DNA of 42,850 nucleotides from Rhizobium giardinii bv. giardinii H152 (GCF_000379605.1 NZ_KB902689.1:1-42850); one strand, 5' to 3'. Positions 9,301 through 18,311 are shown, counted from the stretch's first letter. Notes: generated by a model not told the origin, from the letters alone. Program-made: numbers and translations.

Positions 9301-11900
9301 TTCGTCGGATGCGCCGACCAAGCGACGCCAACGCGGTGCAGATAGTCGAGACCGACCCTGACAGCGCGGTCGCTTCGGCCGAGGGTCATGAAGAGATCCA
9401 CCTGCAGCCGGGTGACTGTAGAAAGGTCGGGCAGGCTGATGGCGCGGCATGCCAGCTCAGCGAAGCGTGCCTCCGCTTCGCCCAGCTCGCCGGTGAGAAA
9501 CTTGCATTCGGCCCGGTGGAGCTCAAGTGCGAAGGTCAGCTCATACCGGCGCTCCCACCCGGGCTCCGGCAATAGGGCCAGCCCGGTGCTGAAGTAAGTC
9601 AGGGCCGAGGCGTACGCGGTCGAGGCTTTGGCGCGCCGGCCAGCGATTAAGTTCAGTTGCGCAAGGCGCTCTCGCTCCTCGCCCGAGTCGATCAGCGCTA
9701 TGCCGCGATTGAGTTGGCCCACGATCTCGAAGACACTGTCCTCAACCGCCTCCGACGGCGTGTTTGCGGCCAGCCGCCGACCGATAGCGAGGTGCGCAGC
9801 AGCCCGTTCGCCTGCAGGGATGAGCGCGTAAGCCGCCTCCTGCACGCGGTCGTGCAGGAAGTGATAGGCCCCACCCCTCCGTAAAACCAACCCGGCGCGC
9901 TCCGCCTCCGACAGGGCTGCCTCCAGAGTCACGGTGCTCTCCCGCTGGGCCAGACCGTGGGTGGCAACATCGCCAATGTTGCCCAGGCAGGCCAACTGCT
10001 GCAGGGCGTCCTGGGCCTCTTCGGGAAGGCGGCGCAACTTACCCAGCAAAAAATCCACTACGTTGTCCGTGTAACCCTTGGCGTGGATGCGGTCGATGTT
10101 CCAAGACCAGCGCGCCTGCCCTTGGCCGAAGGCGACTAGCCCTTCCTCGGCCAGGGCGGTGAGGAACTGGATGGCGAAGAAGGGATTGCCGGCGGTCTTG
10201 TCGTGCATCAGCCGGGCCAATGGCGCGGCATCGGCTGGCGTGCAATGCAGGGCATCGCCAATGAGCCGACCGAGATCCTCATGCCCGAGCGGCTTTAGCA
10301 CAATCTCCTGCACCGGTGCGCCCATGCTGCGGATCGCTGCCAGCCGCCTCATCAGCGGGTGCGCTGGCGTGACCTCGTTGTCCCGGTAGGCGCCGACCAG
10401 CAGCAGGTGACGCAGCTCGGACTGGGTTACCAAGTGTTCAATCAGGTCGAGCGTCGCAGCATCGAGCCACTGCAAGTCATCGAGGAACAGCGCCAGCGGG
10501 CGCTCCGGCCTAGCGAAGACGCCGAGCAGGCGGCGCAAGACCATCTGGACGCGGCGCTGCGCGTCCTGGGGCGGCAGCTCCGGTAGCGGCGACTGCGGGC
10601 CGGTGAGCAGTTCGAACTCGGGGACCAGCGTCACCACGAGCTGGCCGTTCGGGCCAAGGGCCTCGCCAAAAGCCTCGCGCCAGGGCGCCAGCTCGGCCTC
10701 GCTCTTGCCGAGCAGGGGGCTGATCAGCCCCTGCAAGGCCTGCGCCAGACTGGCATACGGAATATCGCGCTTGTATTGGTCGGACTTGCCTGAGGCGAAC
10801 AGTCCGCGGGAGGGTACGAGGATTTTATGGAGTTCGTGGACGGCGGAGGACTTGCCGATACCGGAGTAGCCGGAAACCACCACCAGCTCCGGCGCGCCAC
10901 CCTGAGCAATGCGGTCAAAGGCGGCGAGCAGGACCTCGATCTCGCGCTCACGCCCATACAACTTCTCAGGAATCAGGAGTCGGTCTGGCGTGTCGTGCTC
11001 GCCAAGCGGAAAGTGATCGATGCAGCCCAGAGCCTGCCAGGCGGTGAGACAGCGCCGCAGATCGCGCTCCAGCCCGGCCGCGGTCTGGTAGCGCTCCTCG
11101 GCCGTCTTCGCTAGAAGTTTCATGATGATCGCTGAGAGGACGCCGGGCGCCTCCTTCAGCCGCTCATTGGGCGACAACGGCTTCCTTGCGAGATGACAGT
11201 GCACCCATTCCATTGGATCGCCAGCTGCAAACGGCAGGACGCCGGTGAGCATCTGGTAATAGGTGACGCCGAGTGCGTAGAGATCACTGCGAGAGTCGAC
11301 CGACCGGTTCATGCGGCCGGTCTGCTCAGGCGCCATGTAGGCGAGCGTTCCGGCGATGGTCTCGGGCGGGTCAGCGGCCTGCCATTCTCGAGAGCGGCGA
11401 GAGGTAATCCCGAAGCCGATCAGCCGAACCTCCTCAGTCTCGCCGTTCACGATAATATTGCCCGGCTTGATGTCCTTGTGGACGAGACCGCTCTGGTGAA
11501 CTTTGCCGAGAGTCGAGGCGATGGCGATTGCGATGCGCAAGAAATTTCCGACCTCCATGGGGCCGTCGAGAAGCCGGGCGAGCGGCACGCCGCCGGGGTC
11601 CTCCAGGACCAGCATGGTGCAACCGCCTTCGCGCACCATCTCGAGCGGCCGCACGGCCCATGCACCGTCCAGATCGTCCCTCAGTTCATATTCGTGGGCG
11701 AGGCGATCGAGGCTTGCACGCGTTCGATGCGCTGCGGCAGGAAGGACGGTCAGCACAGCGTTCCACTGGCCGCCGGCACCTAGACGCCGGCCGCGGGACA
11801 GCACGCGTTCGCCATCCTCCCACAAGAGCTCCAAGCTGCTATCTCCGTCAGCGACGAATCGAGAGGAGGTGTTCAATTGCCGGATTCGGTCACCAAGCAA
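6321..11900 (-). CDS. trifunctional Ser/Thr kinase-like / AAA ATPase / sensor histidine kinase
   Basis: A 1859-residue multidomain sensor. Residues ~40-290 form a protein-kinase-like domain with HKDIKPGN (141-148, catalytic Asp 143) and MAPEQ. The usual VAIK lysine is not evident, and DFG is replaced by GFG (162-164). An AAA/STAND ATPase follows, with Walker [10 protein letters not shown] (344-352) and Walker B LFLDD (Asp 474-475), then a long helical TPR-like region. A GAF domain (~1315-1475) and a PAS domain (~1485-1600) precede HisKA with SIAHEVNQP (His 1637) and HATPase_c with N-box [10 protein letters not shown] and G-boxes DSGPGL and GMGMGLAI. No membrane segments are seen, so it is cytosolic. 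The first in-frame start is TTG at 11900 with a weak ribosome site, so the start is uncertain. Likely partners are the two flanking response regulators. Confidence 0.92.
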   Translation of the reverse strand: MLGDRIRQLNTSSRFVADGDSSLELLWEDGERVLSRGRRLGAGGQWNAVLTVLPAAAHRTRASLDRLAHEYELRDDLDGAWAVRPLEMVREGGCTMLVLEDPGGVPLARLLDGPMEVGNFLRIAIAIASTLGKVHQSGLVHKDIKPGNIIVNGETEEVRLIGFGITSRRSREWQAADPPETIAGTLAYMAPEQTGRMNRSVDSRSDLYALGVTYYQMLTGVLPFAAGDPMEWVHCHLARKPLSPNERLKEAPGVLSAIIMKLLAKTAEERYQTAAGLERDLRRCLTAWQALGCIDHFPLGEHDTPDRLLIPEKLYGREREIEVLLAAFDRIAQGGAPELVVVSGYSGIGKSSAVHELHKILVPSRGLFASGKSDQYKRDIPYASLAQALQGLISPLLGKSEAELAPWREAFGEALGPNGQLVVTLVPEFELLTGPQSPLPELPPQDAQRRVQMVLRRLLGVFARPERPLALFLDDLQWLDAATLDLIEHLVTQSELRHLLLVGAYRDNEVTPAHPLMRRLAAIRSMGAPVQEIVLKPLGHEDLGRLIGDALHCTPADAAPLARLMHDKTAGNPFFAIQFLTALAEEGLVAFGQGQARWSWNIDRIHAKGYTDNVVDFLLGKLRRLPEEAQDALQQLACLGNIGDVATHGLAQRESTVTLEAALSEAERAGLVLRRGGAYHFLHDRVQEAAYALIPAGERAAAHLAIGRRLAANTPSEAVEDSVFEIVGQLNRGIALIDSGEERERLAQLNLIAGRRAKASTAYASALTYFSTGLALLPEPGWERRYELTFALELHRAECKFLTGELGEAEARFAELACRAISLPDLSTVTRLQVDLFMTLGRSDRAVRVGLDYLHRVGVAWSAHPTKEDVRQEYARMWRQLDHRPIEALLELPRMTDPVACATMDVLTSLVSPALFTDENLRCLVIGRMGNLSLEHGNGDASCYAYTAVGNVLGLFFGDYKAGFRFGQLGLDMVEQRGMDRLKARVYLAFGNLAKQSTRHFPSGRPIAGHAFDMALQAGDLTYAAFSCNNVLTQLLASGDPLAEVQRAARAGLDFAQRAKFGLVIDLITAQFGLVRTLRGQTAIFGSFNDAGFDEVRFEQHLEEDPRLAVAACLYWIRKLQARFFAFDPAAAVAAATKAGRLLWMSAAIFERAEYHLYAALARAALCDAAPAAEQARNRKILAAHHCQLQEWAENCPENFASCAALVGAEIARLKRRWLEAERLYEQAIRSARDNGLIHNEALASELAARFYTIRGLTTNSHAHMRNARHCYWRWGADGKVQQLDALYPYLQEDEPSSGSIRTIGAPIEQLDLATVIKVSQAISGEIILEKLINTVLRTAIEQAGAERGLLILSRGGESRIAAEATTAGDSVVVQVRDEFVTAITLPESVLHYVLRTNESVVLGDAMAQNPFSEDPYILKYHARSVLCLPLLNQGQLTGVLYLENNLAPRVFAPTRIAVLKLLASQAAISLENTRLYRDLAEREAKIRRLFKANIIGILVWDIEGRILEANDAFLDMLGYDREDLASGRLCWTDLTPDDWRDRDARTVAELKMIGAVQPFEKEYFRKDGSRLPVLVGGALFEESRNEGVSFVLDLTDRRRAETALRESEQALREALGQLAHVNRVATMGQLTASIAHEVNQPIAASVTNAQAALRWLGAHPPNLEEVVQALGRIVENGKRAGDVIGRIRALVKKEPPHRRRFDLNEAVRHVIALIRIEVLRQGVSLRTEFATSLPAMKGDRVQLQQVILNLIMNSVEAMSGTNGEERELTIITETEASGAVVVRVRDSGPGLDPRCMDRLFEAFYTTKSSGMGMGLAICRSIIEDHGGRLWATANVPRGAVFHFTLPVEREETAHAEQE

Positions 11901-12265
11901 GCGCCCACAAGATTTGTCCGCCTAGTTTGGCCACAGCGAGTGTGAACGCAATCTTTTACCACACACGACGTAGTATGACGATTTCTTTCTGTCATCTGGC
12001 GCTGTCGGTCCTGACGCGTGGAGCAACACTGAACGCACGGGCCGACGGGTCGTGTTGGCCCCTAAAATAAGGCGCTTCAGCTCACATCGACACCGCTGGT
12101 TGGCTGGCGAATGGTTCACGCTATGTGCATTGACCTTCCGTCGCACCTATCCGCATGGACATCGCGCGTGCGCTCTTAGATGCCGGCTAGCGGTCGACGA
12201 GGCGAAAGCAGCAGCCGCAGGTTCGGGTCTCGCCGCGGCGCCGAATTGCTTTCGGTTCTGCCGGG

Positions 12266-12293
12266 AAAAAGCCCCGCCCAGCAAGGGGCGGGG
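12266..12293 (-). terminator. Rho-independent terminator of the small RNA
   Basis: Perfect 8-bp stem CCCCGCCC (12272-12279) / GGGCGGGG (12286-12293), loop of 6. On the minus strand it is followed by C and five T (12270-12266). It fits the sRNA gene and lies about 140 bp past the response-regulator stop. Confidence 0.85.
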
Positions 12294-12405
12294 TCAAATT
12301 GGAGGCCGGTTGCTGAGCCCCCTGGGAGGAGATTTCTGACCATAACAGTAGGCTTCCCACCTGACTATTGGTCGGGAGGAAAGTTCGGGTATCAAAGAGG
12401 AGGGA
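12266..12405 (-). ncRNA. alpha-r14-like trans-acting small RNA (copy B)
   Basis: A compact RNA gene on the minus strand between the response regulator and the kinase. The promoter-like block GCGTATAGG lies at 12419-12411, so the 5' end is near 12405. Three pyrimidine anti-Shine-Dalgarno blocks follow: CCCTCCTC (12404-12397), CTTTCCTCCCG (12383-12373) and ATCTCCTCCC (12333-12324). A hairpin with loop CAATA lies at 12376-12360. It ends in a Rho-independent terminator. This design resembles rhizobial alpha-r14 sRNAs such as NfeR1, which use CUCCUCCC-like loops to mask ribosome sites of target mRNAs, often for transport genes. Family assignment is from memory of architecture, not a search. A homologous element is at 4789-4873. 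Confidence 0.7.
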
Positions 12406-12408
12406 ATA

Positions 12409-12440
12409 ACCTATACGCGGGCATAAGAGCCTTTATACCT
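12409..12440 (-). promoter_or_regulatory. conserved promoter block of the small RNA
   Basis: ACCTATACGCGGG (12409-12421) is identical to 4861-4873. In both copies a second TATAC lies about 20-22 bases further upstream on the minus strand (TTTATACC here, GTTATACC in copy A). The outer half overlaps the last codons of the response-regulator gene. The inner TATAGG sits where a -10 element would be for the predicted RNA start. Confidence 0.55.
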
Positions 12441-13071
12441 GCCTAAGCGGTTTTTTGGGCGCAAAGTTCAGCTTGTCAGCCATTCGCGCGAGTTCGGGCA
12501 AGGACTTGGTCCCCATCTTCTGCATGACCTGGCTACGGTGAACCTTCACGGTAATCTCGCTCACACCGAGATCTGCGGCGATTTGCTTGTTCAGCCGTCC
12601 AGTTACGACCAACGCCATTACCTCGCGCTCTCGGGGGGTCAAGCTCTCGAAACGCGCGCGCACTGTCGCCAATGCCTTTTCACTTTCAAGCCAAACGCGG
12701 TCACGCTCCAGGCCGAGGTGAACAGCGTCGAGCAAATCCTGATCGCGAAACGGTTTCGTCAGGAACTCGACAGCACCCCCTTTCATCGCCCGGACAGACA
12801 TTGGAATGTCGCCGTGCCCGGTGATGAAGACGATCGGCAGCTGAATATTTTCTCGCGACAGCTCGAGCTGAAAATCAAGACCGCTTTGCCCTGGAAGCCG
12901 GACATCAAGCACAAGACAGGCCGGCCCGTTGGGTCGTCCGGTCTTGAGGAAGTCGCCCACCGAGTCGAGGAGGCTGACGGCAAAGCCTACTGAACGCAAG
13001 AGGCTGTCGACCGCAGAACGGATTTCCGGGTCATCATCTATGACGATCACGGTTGCTGGCGCCTCGACCAT
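12433..13071 (-). CDS. FixJ/LuxR-family two-component response regulator
   Basis: A 212-residue transcription regulator. The receiver domain (1-125) has the acidic cluster IDDDP (Asp 12-14), phospho-acceptor Asp 56 in LVLDVRLPG, Thr 84 in FITGHGD and Lys 106 in LTKPFR. The LuxR-type helix-turn-helix follows from LTPREREV (~144) through NKQIAADLGVSEITVKVHRSQVMQKM. All phosphorylation residues are intact. It lies upstream of the giant kinase on the same strand, with the sRNA gene in the 530-bp gap, and is divergent from a single-domain receiver gene. It is the likely output regulator of the kinase. The ATG at 13071 has only a weak ribosome site. Confidence 0.93.
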   Translation of the reverse strand: MVEAPATVIVIDDDPEIRSAVDSLLRSVGFAVSLLDSVGDFLKTGRPNGPACLVLDVRLPGQSGLDFQLELSRENIQLPIVFITGHGDIPMSVRAMKGGAVEFLTKPFRDQDLLDAVHLGLERDRVWLESEKALATVRARFESLTPREREVMALVVTGRLNKQIAADLGVSEITVKVHRSQVMQKMGTKSLPELARMADKLNFAPKKPLRQV

Positions 13072-13385
13072 CGTCAGAGCTCACCAAGGTGAATCGGCGT
13101 TTTGGGAGATGTGCTGTCTTCACCAACTGCAACCGCAGCGGGCGACGCCCAACAAGCAAAGCGCCAATGACGCGCTGAAAACACTCCTCCTCTCCTTCGT
13201 CAATGCCGAGACGGGATTCCTTCCTACACCAGAATGCGCGCTAATCCCCTCAGCCACAAGACTAAATGCGAAGGGTCCAGCCACTCCATGAGAGCGTTCG
13301 AAGGTTACAGCCCGCCATGCATCGCGGCCTGCCGTAAACGTCGGACAGGTATTGCAAGCTTTCGGCTGTGCAGGTCTTAGACAAT

Positions 13386-13401
13386 CTATACGATTGTATA
13401 G
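13386..13401. promoter_or_regulatory. palindromic operator between divergent response regulators
   Basis: Perfect inverted repeat CTATAC-GATT-GTATAG in the 430-bp divergent region, about 100 bp upstream of the single-domain regulator. It shares the CTATACG core with the conserved promoter blocks at 4863-4869 and 12411-12417. Two half sites around 4 bp suit a LuxR-type dimer, so autoregulation by the FixJ-type regulator is plausible. Confidence 0.45.
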
Positions 13402-13503
13402 CTTGCGATATCGCTGTCGCCCCTGCATACTAATTCATCTAGTCAAGCACGCCACAACGCCGGAATTCGGCACGATGCTGATCGGCGAGTTCGGGAGGCG
13501 GCA

Positions 13504-13899
13504 GTGTCAACCAACAGACCTCTGATTGCGATCGTCGAAGACGACGAGTCGATGCGCGATGCTATCAAGGGACTCATAAGGTCGCTGGGATTTGACGCGG
13601 AGACATTTTCATCCGCCGATGATTTTTTGACTTTCCCCCATTTCAACCGCACAGGCTGCCTGGTGACAGACATCCATATGCCCGGGATGAGCGGGCTCGA
13701 TCTGCACCGGCGCCTCGTCGCCTTGGGCAGAAGCGTTCCGACAGTTCTGATCACGGCGTATCCGGATGAGAATGTGGGAGCGCCTGCATTGGGCGCGGAT
13801 ATCGTCGGGTGCCTGACAAAGCCTTTTGGCGAGCAAGATTTGCTTGATTGCATCCGCTCTGCGCTGGCTCGCAGTCGTGGCGGCGAAAACGGTTCGTGA
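13504..13899 (+). CDS. single-domain response regulator (CheY-like receiver)
   Basis: A 131-residue receiver-only protein, closest in style to FixJ receivers. It has acidic residues EDDE (12-15), phospho-acceptor Asp 56 in LVTDIHMPGMSG, the Thr of LITAYPD and the Lys of LTKPFG. There is no output domain. The start is GTG at 13504 with GGGAGG about 7 bases upstream. Divergent from the FixJ/LuxR regulator, it could act as a phosphate sink, a phosphorelay intermediate, or a competitor for the giant histidine kinase. The C-terminus ends soon after the receiver fold, so it looks complete rather than truncated. Confidence 0.88.
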   Translation: MSTNRPLIAIVEDDESMRDAIKGLIRSLGFDAETFSSADDFLTFPHFNRTGCLVTDIHMPGMSGLDLHRRLVALGRSVPTVLITAYPDENVGAPALGADIVGCLTKPFGEQDLLDCIRSALARSRGGENGS

Positions 13900-14404
13900 T
13901 CCGCACGACCTTCCTAGGCAAAGCGCTCTCCACCATCAGGTCCGAAGGGGCGCCACGGGCGATATAGTCGAAGAACTCCGATACGCCATCGATCCTCTTG
14001 CGGGCGCCAGCCATGTGTTAATGTGGCGCCGTTGTCGCAAGCCCATCTGCAGTCGGCTCGCTCATAGAGCGTCTTCGCGAGCTGACGGATTTCTGCCAGC
14101 TGTATCGCAACCGAAGTATGGCGCTGCAGTTAAAGCGCTCAGCAAACAGGAATGCCGAGTCGATGGTGGACAATTCGCATTGCCAGGTGCGGCGGCTCGT
14201 TTCGATCTCCGGAAAGCGATAGGGGAGGTCTGACCCGACAGGCACCGACATCCTCGGGGTGTAATGAGGCTAAACCAAAGGAGGAAATGAGCATCCTAGA
14301 ATTCAGAAATCCCTCCCTGGAGGATCATGGACTGAGTTAACTCCTGGGACTAGCCTCAAGGGTACCAACAATGCCCCGCAGCGATAACCCGGAGGAAGCA
14401 TAGC
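13900..14404. other. no confident gene
   Basis: About 500 bases after the receiver gene. A frame without a good start (about 14026-14221, +) reads LIERLRELTDFCQLYRNR..., which looks mildly helical. A 17-codon frame at 14287-14340 (+) follows AAAGGAGGAA, but the ribosome site abuts the ATG. Neither is called. TAGCCTCAAGGGTACC at 14353-14368 is unremarkable. Confidence 0.35.
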
Positions 14405-14638
14405 ATGACGATCATCCGAGAGGAGAATGATCCAGCCATCGAAGAACTCATGAAGGATGCAATAACCAGTTACATGCTGGACAGTTTCGAGATCGAGGAT
14501 CGACTGAAGGCAATCGTCCAGAAAATCGCCGTCGAATTGCTTGCCGCAGAATTAGCTGCACTGAGGCACAAGGCTGCAAAGGCAAGGGGGTCGTTTCTCC
14601 AGGTCGGAGAAGTGCCCGCGGCGGCTCTCATCGGCTGA
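14405..14638 (+). CDS. small hypothetical helical protein
   Basis: A 77-residue acidic, mostly helical protein (MTIIREENDPAIEELMKDA...). The start is ATG 14405 with GGAGGAAG about 6-8 bases upstream, a strong site. It has no signal peptide or membrane segment. No family is recognised. It lies between the signalling block and the convergent ridA-dadA-dadX operon. Codon use appears similar to the neighbours. The clear ribosome site makes it more likely real than the other short frames here. Confidence 0.5.
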   Translation: MTIIREENDPAIEELMKDAITSYMLDSFEIEDRLKAIVQKIAVELLAAELAALRHKAAKARGSFLQVGEVPAAALIG

Positions 14639-14881
14639 GGAATTCCAGCCTGTAGCGCAGGGGCAGCCCGTCCCGAGCGCCGGCGCCTTCTAGCCGACTT
14701 TGCAGGGCAAGCCGCCCGTTGCTCGCGACATACCAGCGTCAGGCGCGCACTTTTATGGACGTTCATTGGGGAGTCCGCTCCCTCTTCGAATGAAAACCCC
14801 AGAGCTTCTACACCCAGGGCAGACTGCCTAAGCACGGGCCTCTCATTGTTCCACGTCCCTCTACTCCGATTGCGATCTCTT
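14639..14881. other. intergenic between convergent genes
   Basis: About 240 bases with no recognisable gene and no strong terminator hairpin seen. Confidence 0.4.
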
Positions 14882-15262
14882 TCAGATTGAGGCGATGACG
14901 GCCTCGATCTCGACCTTCGCGCCTTTCGGCAGCGCCTTTACTTCATAGCAGGCGCGGGCAGGGTAGGGGGGCGAAAAGAAACCGGCATAGACGCGGTTGA
15001 CCTCGGAAAAGTCGCTGAGATCGGTCAGGAGAACCGTCGTCTTCACCGTCTTCGACAGTTCGGTACCCGCGGCCCTTGCGATAACCGCGAGGTTCTTCAG
15101 GCATTGCTCAGCCTGGGCCACGGCGTCTGCCGAATTGAACTCACCCGTGGCTGGATCGATCGGCAGCTGTCCGGAGACGAAGAGCAATCCGCCGACCTTG
15201 ATCGCCTGGGAGTAGGGGCCAACAGCGCCCGGTGCGTCGATGGTCGAAACCTGTTCAATCAT
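14882..15262 (-). CDS. ridA: RidA family reactive enamine/imine deaminase
   Basis: A 126-residue RidA/YjgF protein. Typical members hydrolyse the reactive 2-aminoacrylate/imine intermediates made by PLP and flavin amino-acid enzymes. Family features are GPYSQAIKVGGLLFVSGQLP near residues 15-34 and RACYEVKALPKGAKVEIEA near the C-terminus, with the substrate-binding Arg in ARACYE. It is the third gene of a minus-strand operon, 33 bp after dadA. This fits a role in clearing the imino acid released by D-alanine dehydrogenase. Confidence 0.93.
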   Translation of the reverse strand: MIEQVSTIDAPGAVGPYSQAIKVGGLLFVSGQLPIDPATGEFNSADAVAQAEQCLKNLAVIARAAGTELSKTVKTTVLLTDLSDFSEVNRVYAGFFSPPYPARACYEVKALPKGAKVEIEAVIASI

Positions 15263-15295
15263 TAGTTCAGTTCTCCATAGGTTTAGGTGAATTGG

Positions 15296-16546
15296 TCAGG
15301 CGTAGCGGCTGATGGCGAGGTCTACGGCGTCGATCTCGGGTCTTCGGCCGGAAAGGAGATCCGCAATGACGCACGCCGAGCCCGAGCTCATCGTCCAGCC
15401 AAGCGTGCCGTGTCCGGTATTGAGGAAGAGGCCTGCAATCTTGGTGGGGCCGATGACCGGCGTCCCGTCCGGCGTCATCGGGCGCAACCCTGACCAGAAC
15501 AAAGCCTCGCTTACATCGCCACCAGGAAAGAGGTCCATGACGGAATGTTCTAGCGTGCGGCGGCGGGCCTGGGTAAGATCGTTGGTGTATCCGGAGATTT
15601 CCGCCATGCCGCCGACGCGGATGCGGTCGCCAAGCCGCGTGATGGCGATCTTATAGGACTCGTCCATGATCGTTGATTCCGGCGCGCGCGAGGCATCGGT
15701 AATCGGGATCGTCAGCGAGTAGCCTTTGACAGGGTAGACCGGCAGCTTGACGCCGTAGCGCTTGAGGAGGAGTGGCGAATAGCTGCCTAGTGCCACGACA
15801 ACAGCATCGGCTGGGAGCCTTTCCGAGTTGGTCATGACACCCCGCACCCGGCCGGCCTCGACATCCAATCTGTTGACTTCAGTGCCCCAATAGAAGCGAA
15901 CGCCACGCTGTTCGGCCTTCTTCGCGAGTGCATTGGTGAACTTGAAGCAGTCACCAGTTTCATCCTTCGGCGTCAGCAGACCGCCCGCAATCTTGTCGCG
16001 CACGTGAGCAAGTGCCGGCTCCGCCCGGACGCAGCCGTCGCGATCGAGAACCTCATACGGAACACCGTCGGCGGCGAGCGCCTTGACGTCTTTGCCGGAC
16101 CCGTCGAGTTGTGCTTGCGTGCGAAAGAGCTGCAGTGTCCCCTGCATCCGCTGGTCATATTCGATGCCGGTCTCTTCGCGCAGAGCGGCAAGCGAGGACC
16201 GGCTATAGTCCGCGAGGCGGAGCATGCGGCTCTTGTTGATGGCATATCGCTTTGAAGTGCAGTTCGAGAGCATCTTTGCCAACCAGCAGAGCATGGCTGC
16301 GTCCACCTTCGGCCGTAGGATCAGTGGCGCATGCTCCATGAACAGCCATTTCATCGCCTTCAGTGGAATGCCCGGCGCCGCCCAGGGCGAGCAGTAGCCG
16401 AAGGATACCTCGCCGGCATTGGCGAAGCTCGTTTCGAGCGCTGGGCCTTTCTGCCGGTCGATGACCGTTACCTCATGGCCGGCTTTCGCCAGTTGATAGG
16501 CGGAGGTGACGCCGACGATTCCGGCCCCAAGAACTAGAACTTTCAT
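15296..16546 (-). CDS. dadA: D-amino acid dehydrogenase small subunit
   Basis: A 416-residue FAD enzyme of the DadA type that oxidises D-alanine and other D-amino acids to 2-oxo acids and ammonia, feeding electrons to the respiratory chain at the inner membrane. The FAD motif [20 protein letters not shown] spans residues 4-23. The C-terminal region with [16 protein letters not shown] and [16 protein letters not shown] is typical. Length matches the family (about 410-435). ATG 16546 follows GGGGAC. It is the second gene of dadX-dadA-ridA, 30 bp after dadX, and works directly on its product. Confidence 0.95.
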   Translation of the reverse strand: MKVLVLGAGIVGVTSAYQLAKAGHEVTVIDRQKGPALETSFANAGEVSFGYCSPWAAPGIPLKAMKWLFMEHAPLILRPKVDAAMLCWLAKMLSNCTSKRYAINKSRMLRLADYSRSSLAALREETGIEYDQRMQGTLQLFRTQAQLDGSGKDVKALAADGVPYEVLDRDGCVRAEPALAHVRDKIAGGLLTPKDETGDCFKFTNALAKKAEQRGVRFYWGTEVNRLDVEAGRVRGVMTNSERLPADAVVVALGSYSPLLLKRYGVKLPVYPVKGYSLTIPITDASRAPESTIMDESYKIAITRLGDRIRVGGMAEISGYTNDLTQARRRTLEHSVMDLFPGGDVSEALFWSGLRPMTPDGTPVIGPTKIAGLFLNTGHGTLGWTMSSGSACVIADLLSGRRPEIDAVDLAISRYA

Positions 16547-16576
16547 GATGTCCCCAATGATCGAGCCGCAATGGCC

Positions 16577-17716
16577 CTAGCGGTACTGTCGGTGGTAGCG
16601 ATCACCGAGATTGGTCAGGATTTCATAAGAGATGGTGCCGGCATCGCGGGCCACATCTTCGATGGTTTGATGTGGACCGAGCACCTCGACCAGACTTCCC
16701 AGAGTCAAAGTCCCTTTGGGCAATGCGGTGATGTCCAAGGTGATGCTGTCCATGGAAACGCGACCGACAATCGGCAGGCGCGTTCCCTTGTAGTAGACCG
16801 CACCTCGACCGCTCAGGCTCCGGGGCAATCCATCGGCATAGCCCGCAGCGATGGTCGCAACGCGGGTTTCTTTGTCCGCGATGTGAGCCCCGCCGTACCC
16901 GATCTTTGCGCCCGCGGGAACGGTACGCGTCTGCACGACAGCGACGTCCATTCTGACCACCGCCTCCATCGGGCTCGGCTCCCCGGCCATCGGGCCGCCG
17001 CCGTAAAGCGCGATGCCCGGACGGGCGAGCGCTCCGTGGTATGGCTTCCCGAGAAAGATGCCGCCGGAATTAGCGAAGCAGATGTCGAGCCCCGCGAATT
17101 CCTCGGAGATACGCTTCATTTCAGCAAGCTGGTCATCGTTCTGGTCGCTGCCAAACTCATCCGCCGAGGCCAAGTGGCTCATAATGAACAGGATCTCGAT
17201 GTTGCCTTGCCCCGCCAGCTCCGACGCCAGAGCGCTGCGCTCTTCGGGGGGAACGCCAGGTCGCGACATCCCGGTGTCCAACTGCACAACGGCGGGAAGC
17301 GTGCGCTTCCAGCGCTTTGCTGTCGCTAACCAGCGTCTCCACTGCTCTAGCGAATTCAAAATCGGGATAATTTCACGTGCAGCGCAGGCTTCCTCATTGC
17401 CCGGCTGCAAACCGTTCAGAACGAAGATCTTTGCATCCGCCGCCAAAACGGGACGCAGTTTCACTGCTTCGTCAAACTGCGCGACGAAAAAGTGCCGGCA
17501 GCCTGCTTTATAGAGAGTGGGGGCAAGGCGTAGCGCGCCAAGACCATAGGCGTCAGCTTTTACGACAGCGGCGGTTTGAGCTGGCGCCACGAGGGCGCAC
17601 AGCTTGGCGTAGTTGCGAGCCAGTGCCAAGAGATTGATGGTGAGGTAGCCAGTAGCGCCCTCGTTCAAAATGCCCGCTTCGGTTTCCGGCGAACTAGCAA
17701 CGCGCCCCATTTCCAT
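16577..17716 (-). CDS. dadX: alanine racemase, catabolic
   Basis: PLP-dependent alanine racemase of 377-379 residues that interconverts L- and D-alanine. PLP lysine is Lys 53 in VVKADAYGLG. The second catalytic base, Tyr, is in AKIGYGGAH, and a further conserved segment is VSMDSITLD. The first ATG (17716) sits directly against GGGGAG; the next in-frame ATG at 17710 has better spacing and may be the true start. Position next to dadA, and divergence from an Lrp-type regulator, indicate the catabolic rather than the cell-wall enzyme. Confidence 0.94.
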   Translation of the reverse strand: MEMGRVASSPETEAGILNEGATGYLTINLLALARNYAKLCALVAPAQTAAVVKADAYGLGALRLAPTLYKAGCRHFFVAQFDEAVKLRPVLAADAKIFVLNGLQPGNEEACAAREIIPILNSLEQWRRWLATAKRWKRTLPAVVQLDTGMSRPGVPPEERSALASELAGQGNIEILFIMSHLASADEFGSDQNDDQLAEMKRISEEFAGLDICFANSGGIFLGKPYHGALARPGIALYGGGPMAGEPSPMEAVVRMDVAVVQTRTVPAGAKIGYGGAHIADKETRVATIAAGYADGLPRSLSGRGAVYYKGTRLPIVGRVSMDSITLDITALPKGTLTLGSLVEVLGPHQTIEDVARDAGTISYEILTNLGDRYHRQYR

Positions 17717-17748
17717 CTCCCCTTATCGTGGAGCGAGTCTATGAAATA

Positions 17749-17781
17749 ATCAGCGAAATTGTTTGCACATCTGTCGCTGAT
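17749..17781. promoter_or_regulatory. candidate DadR/Lrp operator
   Basis: Inverted repeat ATCAGCGA (17749-17756) and TCGCTGAT (17774-17781), perfect 8-bp arms 17 bp apart, in the 120-bp divergent region between dadX and the Lrp-type gene. Spacing and position suit an Lrp-family activator. Confidence 0.5.
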
Positions 17782-17838
17782 GCTTTCAAAAAGGGCGGTT
17801 TGGGCGCACATTCAATCACATTTGCGGAGATTCATTTC

Positions 17839-18306
17839 ATGATGGCTTTGGACAATATCGATCGAAGCATTTTGCGATTGCTTCGGGTCGACGCGCGAGT
17901 TAGCAACGCGAAGCTTGCAGGGGAAATCGGGCTTTCGCCATCGGCTTGTCTGAGGCGCATCAAGCTGATGGAGAAGGCGGGTGTCATTCGCGGCTATACG
18001 GCACTGATTGACGCGACGCAGTCGGAGTCAATGATCGCGGTGATCATCAACATCACGCTCGAGCGGCAAACGGAGGAGTACCTGGACAGATTTGAGGCAG
18101 CCGTTCGCCGTCACCCCGAAATCAGGGAGTGCTATCTGATGACCGGTGGATCAGACTACATGCTGAGGGTGGACGTCGAGAACGCAGGAGCATTCGAGCG
18201 AATTCACAAAGAGGTTCTGTCCACCTTGCCCGGTGTGCTGCGCATACATTCGAGCTTTTCAATCCGGGATGTTCTGGCAGCGCGCTCGAAGCAGCGACGC
18301 AACTGA
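17839..18306 (+). CDS. dadR: Lrp/AsnC-family regulator of the dad operon
   Basis: A 155-residue Lrp/AsnC protein. The N-terminal helix-turn-helix reads LDNIDRSILRLLRVDARVSNAKLAGEIGLSPSACLRRIKLME in overview (about residues 4-45). The C-terminal RAM effector-binding domain includes ECYLMTGGSDYMLRV. ATG 17839 is chosen because GGAG lies 9 bases upstream and the domain begins immediately; earlier GTG starts give no domain sequence. It is divergent from dadX-dadA-ridA. By analogy with DadR of related bacteria it should activate the operon in response to alanine. Confidence 0.9.
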   Translation: MMALDNIDRSILRLLRVDARVSNAKLAGEIGLSPSACLRRIKLMEKAGVIRGYTALIDATQSESMIAVIINITLERQTEEYLDRFEAAVRRHPEIRECYLMTGGSDYMLRVDVENAGAFERIHKEVLSTLPGVLRIHSSFSIRDVLAARSKQRRN

Positions 18307-18311
18307 CTACT

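Noticed and set aside
14287..14340. 17-codon peptide (MSILEF...HGLS) after AAAGGAGG; shares its GLS ending with the frame at 3921
   Set aside because: The ribosome site abuts the ATG and a three-residue match is easily chance.
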